From Ganoderma boninense (taxonomy: Eukaryota > Basidiomycota > Agaricomycetes > Polyporales > Polyporaceae), in assembly GCA_002900995.3 (NCBI GenBank), contig CM035305.1, positions 4,200,467-4,264,466 on the forward strand: a stretch of DNA of 64,000 nucleotides, written 5' to 3'. Below, piece after piece: positions 59,749 to 64,000 of the stretch (the first letter of the stretch is position 1; each line of letters starts with the position of its first letter). The translations under genes and the position numbers were made by a program. The notes beneath the pieces were generated by a model. That model saw only the letters and a program-made list of their open reading frames with translations, ran no database searches and was not told the origin of the DNA.

Positions 59749-60910
59749 ATGGCGAAAAGGAAACAGCAAGCGGACAAGGCTTCCTCGGACAACGAGTCCG
59801 ATTCTGACCGCGTATGCCCCTCTCCGCAAAACTGCATAATCCATCTGCTTAACTGCATGCCAGTAGAGTCTCGTCGACGTCGACTTCGAGTTCTTCGACC
59901 CAAATCCTGACATCGATTACCTTGCTACCAAGCGCCTCCTCACCCAGCTTTTCAATGCCGATGCCCAAGACCTTCCCATACACGACCTTGCCGACCTCAT
60001 CCTCTCGCAACCCCTTGTCGGCACCACCGTCAAGTGCGATGGCAGGGAAAGCGATCCTTATGCCTTTCTCACCGTGCTCAACCTCAACGTCCACAAGGTA
60101 CGCCCCCATACTTCTCTGCGCTCTTCCACGAACTTGTCCGTTGAGAGGGCATGCCCATAGGACCGACCATCCATAAAGGCCCTCCTCGCCTACATCCTCG
60201 AAAAGTCTTCTCCAGACCAAGTCCTTCGTGCTAAACTGCAGGCGTTACTAGGGCCGTTCGGCCTGACATCCGCGGATCACATTGGATTCATCTTCTCGGA
60301 GCGCCTTGTCAACATGCCCGTGCAAGTCGTGCCCCACATGTATCGTATGCTCGCGGACGAGATCCAGTGGGCCCTCGACGATGTACGTTCCATCCCCTCA
60401 TTTCTCACTCCGAAGTTTCATTCGTCATTCTGTTCCGTCACCCCACTACTTGCACCTTCCGACGCACATGCACGTGCACACTCTCCGTTCCTGACACCGC
60501 ACACAGAACGAGCCCTACGACTTCAAGCACTTCCTCATCATCTCCCGCATATACCGCCTCACAGCCGAGGAAGCCGCAGACCTCCAAGCCGCCGCGCCCC
60601 CAACAAAGCGGCAAAAACAGTCCGACCCGCCCCCGCCGCAGGCGTGTACTCGTTCCACCCCGAGGACGAGCTCATCCGCAGAGTATGTTCTCGTCCCCCT
60701 TCTCCCGTGTGCGCTGCGCCCATGCCTGCGTACTCACGGCCCTCCTTGTAGTTCGCGACACACACGCTGGACTACACGTTCACGCACACGCAGCCGAGGG
60801 ATGCCGACGCGTTCGGACTCGACATGGGCGGGCGCATGGCGCTCATCCCCGCGACGCGCCTCCGCGACCTCGCGGCTGCACTCGCGGAAGCGTATCCGCA
60901 GCCCTCGTAG
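59749..60910 (+). CDS. BCP1: BCP1/BCCIP homologue
   Basis: Fungal Bcp1 is a nuclear protein of the BCCIP family that chaperones ribosomal protein uL14 and aids nuclear export. MAKRKQQADKASSDNESDSDR is the basic-acidic start. Then VDVDFEFFDPNPDIDY (the family's hallmark F/D block), LLTQLFNADAQDLPIHDLADLIL, VGTTVKCDGRESDPYAFLTVLN, HIGFIFSERLVNMPVQVVPHMY and YDFKHFLIISRIY. After a linker of Pro and Gln come FHPEDELI and DYTFTH. Five introns. A one-base break near 60640, in a C-rich run (PPPP to PAAGVYSFHPED), separates the last two blocks and is probably a homopolymer error. Confidence 0.9.
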
Positions 60911-61607
60911 GAGTGGCGCGTCGCTCTCTCTTGTATGCGTGTAGCCTTATCCTTGTTGTACATCTAGATTATTCCAACGTGGCTGCTAATTCAAGTGCAT
61001 CCTTGGAGAGTCTTACCGCAGCATTATTGCTTTTCCCGGATCGACAACCAACAGGCTAGGCATATTCGCTGTGGACGGTGTGCGCCTCTATGTAGACAGA
61101 TCAAGGACCTCTCTCGATGCACATTGTCCTCTTGCGTATGCAAAATTCCACACATGTGCTCCTCGAGCGTAACAAAATAACCGAATAGCGTCCACCGGTC
61201 ATCGATCGCGAATAAGGCCGCCAACGGCCCAGCAATGTGAAGAACATGGCCCAGAGAGTCGCAGGTGCATTCCTTTCGCGTCAGCCGCGAATGGCTGACC
61301 GTTTGTCGTCGGATGCGAACAGCACCACTGGAATGGCGCGTCAGTGTTCGCCTCATGTCGCCGGAGGCGAACAATCGTGACTAACCCCAGGAGGCTGGCA
61401 CAAACCAAACATGCCGCCGGTGCCGCCACGGGTGTCCTGCAGGGTATATAAAGCGCGTCCTCCCCGCTCTCCGTCTCTCCATCCAACCTTTATCCCCTCC
61501 GCACTTTCACGTTCGTCCTCGTCCTTTCTTCACCCCATTCCCACCCTTCCTCTCTACCCCCTCATTCCATGGCACACTCTCCATAACCCGCACGGGTCCC
61601 GAAGGCC
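60911..61607. other. Upstream region of the small gene
   Basis: 700 bp without coding signal to about 61440. From there a TATATAAAG box and a long C/T-rich tract (61470-61570) form a clear promoter-like layout. Confidence 0.5.
61445..61453 (+). promoter_or_regulatory. TATA box (TATATAAAG)
   Basis: The best TATA match noticed in the window, followed at suitable distance by a C/T-rich tract typical of strong fungal promoters. Confidence 0.6.
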
Positions 61608-61833
61608 ATGGGTGCGTCCCTCCTTCAAGTCCCCACAACCAACTGCAGCCACCGCTAACCACCAGGCACAAACACAAACATGTACAGTGGCGGAGATCCA
61701 GGCGCGCTCGACCCACACCGTGAGTCTCACGTCTCCTCGTCCCTTATCACTGTTGCTGTTACTCGTTGAGCATGCTCACTTGTGGCCGACAGCGACAAGC
61801 AACTCCGACCATGCTGGTGCGAACGCACTGTAA
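61608..61833 (+). CDS. Possible tiny gene, 32-residue peptide
   Basis: Three short exons with good GT-AG borders can be drawn behind the TATA/C-T promoter: 61608-61611 (ATG plus one base), 61666-61719 and 61793-61833 (ending TAA). The peptide would be small, hydrophilic and rich in Gly, Asn, Asp and Ala (MGTNTNMYSGGDPGALDPHP and on). No known family, signal peptide or CAAX end. Using the downstream frame instead gives a basic 51-residue open stretch to 61966. The promoter is more convincing than the coding model; it could equally be a non-coding transcript. Confidence 0.3.
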
Positions 61834-62449
61834 GATCCGACTTCGGGGGCGCAACACCTGGCCAACGATTCAAGACGTCGGCCCCGAGGAGCGGTCGGCC
61901 CGTGTGTTCGCCGCGGTGAACCCGGGTCGATCGTGGTGCAGGCCTCTTCGTGGCCCTCGGGACTAGTACCTGCTCTTGCAGGGAAGCCAACTGCACCGAA
62001 GCACTTGATTGTATCGATGGGCTTTTCTTCGGCCTCCGTAGTAGAGCACCGGACTGACAGTATGCGCTCAGAATCAACGCGTCGGAGTAATTTGTACTTG
62101 TCCTAATCGTTCTTTAGATTGCACTTCTGTCCTCATCTTTTTGTCTGCGCGTCGGCCTGGGCCCCAGGTGGCTCGGTGGCGAAAAAGCGGTCCGCACACA
62201 GTTTCCAGCCGTTCCAAGAGAGCAATAGCAAATGAATTAATGTATACAAACGAAGACGTTAAACGGTAAAGGTATCTACAAACACAACGACAGCACACAA
62301 TAAGGTAATCTCACAAGGAAACGAAAACCCAACCGCGTCCATCCCATCCGCGCCATCCCCGTACAACGACGACGGCGACAGCATGCGCGATCCTTCCCCT
62401 ATCTTTGCACCCCGCCAGGCACACAATTACAACGCAGCTCTAGTCCCCC
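61834..62449. other. Convergent gap to VPS35
   Basis: 616 bp, probably the 3' regions of both neighbours. A/T-rich strings lie at 62220-62290. No gene is seen. Confidence 0.4.
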
Positions 62450-64000
62450 TCACCGCGTCGGGATGCCCATCTTGAGCAGCGCCCCTACAATGTCGACGTC
62501 GTCCCACCTCGACTCCGCTGCCCCAGGAGTGACGCCCGGTGCCTCCGCGGCAGCCGCCGCCGCCGCCTTCTTCGTCTGGATGTACACGAGAGTGTTGCGG
62601 AAGTGGCGCGTGATCATCTCGGGGTCTGCACGCCGTCCAAAAGCCCTGGCGGCGCGCGCTGGGCGGGGTGCACGTCCGGCGAGGCGATGTTGTCGATGGA
62701 CGACGTGATGAGCTCGACGAGGCTGTTGACGAACTTTGGTGTGACCTGCAGGGCCCAGGGGCCGCAGTTAGTACCCTTGATAATTAGGAAGGAGGAAAAA
62801 GTACCCACCGCTGGGGCACCGCGGTCGAGATAGTACAGGTACTGGTCGAGGGTGTCGCAGTACAGTTGGACAGTTATAATCTCCTCCGTCGCGGAGTTCG
62901 CGATCCGGAGCGCCTTCTGCAGACACTCCAGCACACGTTTGCTATCCTGCAGAGGATACTAAGAGGGTCTGTCGTCAATACCAACCTAAACACCATCGTA
63001 GGTGCGAAGCGTAAACTTACCGCCTTCTTCTCGCCCTCCTCCTTCGCCCCATTTTTCTTCTCACTACCCTCCTTCTCGCCCTCTGCTGCCTCTTCCTCCG
63101 GCGGAACCTCCTGCCACCACAAATGACTCGCCAGGTTGACCGCGCTCGCCTGGTGCGGCTTCTTCAGCAGTTTCGCGCCGTGCAGCGCCGCCTTGGTGAT
63201 CAGCGTGTCGTAGTTATCCTCGCTGAACACCCGCGCGCCCTGCAGCGTGCCGATGATGAGCGTAATCGCCTGCAGCTGTGCACGGCTCTCCGAGATGCTG
63301 TCCTCGTACACGGTGAACGCGTCGACGTACATGTCGTACGTCAGGTTCTCGAACCCGCACTCGTCCGCGATCTGCGCGCTCAGCAGCGACAGCCGCAGCG
63401 AGATCGAGGGCGCGTCGACGGTCGTCGACAGGATCGATGTCAGCTGCCGAACGAACTTGAGAATTGCGGACACCTTGGACTGCCACTCGTCCTCGAGGTG
63501 TTCGCGGTTCTTGTATCGTCTACAGAGCTTGATCGCCGACGTGATGAGCGCGGGGTACGTGAAGCGCATCCGGTCGCCTCCTGTCTCAAAATGACGTCGT
63601 GCGGTTTGCAAGATCTAGCACGAAATGAGATTCCATCCTGGTCTTGGGTGTAAGCCTCACGCACCTCGAAACTGCACATTCAAGTTATCCGAGCGGAACA
63701 GATGAACCATCCGTGCAACCCAGCCCTGCTCCTCTGCCAGGTCATCCCGCTCATGGTGGTAAGGTCCTCTTCTAGGGATCCTTGCCACTCAGTTGCTGGG
63801 CATGTGACGGAACCGTGGCATCGGCCTGGTCGCGGATGAGGACATGGCAGAATTCCAGAATACCATTGACATCCTCTGGTGTCTCAATGATGGTCTCGTT
63901 CTTGAGCACCGACGAGACAAAGGAATGCGCCAGTGTACGTCGTGTTGAATACGGTTGTTGAGCGAGGAGAGCTGAGTATTGCTGTAATGCGAGTAGGGTG
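62450..64000 (-). CDS. VPS35: Retromer subunit VPS35, C-terminal part (5' partial)
   Basis: Vps35 is the alpha-solenoid scaffold of retromer, which returns cargo from endosomes to the Golgi. The window ends inside the gene. C-terminal blocks are clear: LKNETIIETPEDVNGILEFC, ERDDLAEEQGWVARMVHLFRSDN, ARRHFETGGDRMRFTYPALI, FENLTYDMYVDAFTVYEDSISES, QLQAITLIIGTLQ and ITKAALHGAKLLKKPHQA. After an acidic/Lys-rich insertion come KRVLECLQKALRIANSATEE, LYCDTLDQYLYYLDRG and MITRHFRNTLVYIQTK. The end KMGIPTR precedes TGA at 62450-62452. One-base breaks occur near 62635 (CCC where CCCC keeps VQTPEMITRHF) and near 63770. A Glu/Lys-rich stretch (about 63030-63110) and an Ala run near the C-terminus are low-complexity additions. 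Confidence 0.92.

Overview
The window reads as nuclear DNA of a filamentous basidiomycete, most likely an Agaricomycete. Genes are close-packed on both strands and cut by many 45-80 nt GT-AG introns. The encoded proteins are typical fungal housekeeping proteins. A cytoplasmic dynein heavy-chain gene covers only the N-terminal tail, an arrangement I recall being reported for Agaricomycetes. No bacterial operons, CRISPR arrays, rRNA or tRNA genes were seen. The order or genus cannot be told from the sequence alone.

Layout. 1-1191: 5'-truncated SEC13 copy. 1389-4798: a decayed Tc1/mariner-like transposon with ~90-bp inverted repeats and TA flanks. 4979-13403: phosphatidylserine decarboxylase, tRNA m5U methyltransferase (TRM2), a MAM3/CNNM transporter-like protein with extreme microexons, and the branched-chain ketoacid dehydrogenase E2. 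14227-23190: dynein tail gene, Dbf2-like NDR kinase, MED21 and RTF2. 25899-33433: UNC93-like membrane protein, a flavin-binding PNPOx-like protein and argininosuccinate synthase, separated by two long gaps. 34132-45321: YOP1/OST5, RPA12/LTA4H-type aminopeptidase, an ArfGAP, an augmin HAUS1-like protein, a second SEC13 and GET2. 45543-55763: a mitochondrial ribosomal L51/S25-type protein, VPS72/YL1, meiotic MSH4 and a FAD-dependent oxidoreductase. 56303-59312: three tandem paralogues of an unrecognised small protein. 59749-64000: BCP1, a possible tiny gene behind a strong TATA box, and the C-terminal part of retromer VPS35.

Many genes are divergent pairs on short shared intergenic regions (TRM2/MAM3, MED21/RTF2, PNPOx/ASS, YOP1/OST5, RPA12/aminopeptidase, SEC13/GET2). 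Several serve the secretory and endomembrane system: COPII coat (SEC13), ER shaping (YOP1), N-glycosylation (OST5), tail-anchor insertion (GET2), Arf cycling and retromer. They are not a functional cluster in any strict sense.

The most novel item is the tandem triplet. Each gene has a variable N-terminal exon, a conserved exon of exactly 143 codons, and a terminal exon of one sense codon plus TAG. The triplet is free of frame breaks. In contrast, many housekeeping genes here carry isolated one-base frame breaks at conserved positions. I read these mainly as base-level assembly errors rather than pseudogenes, and gene models below span them.
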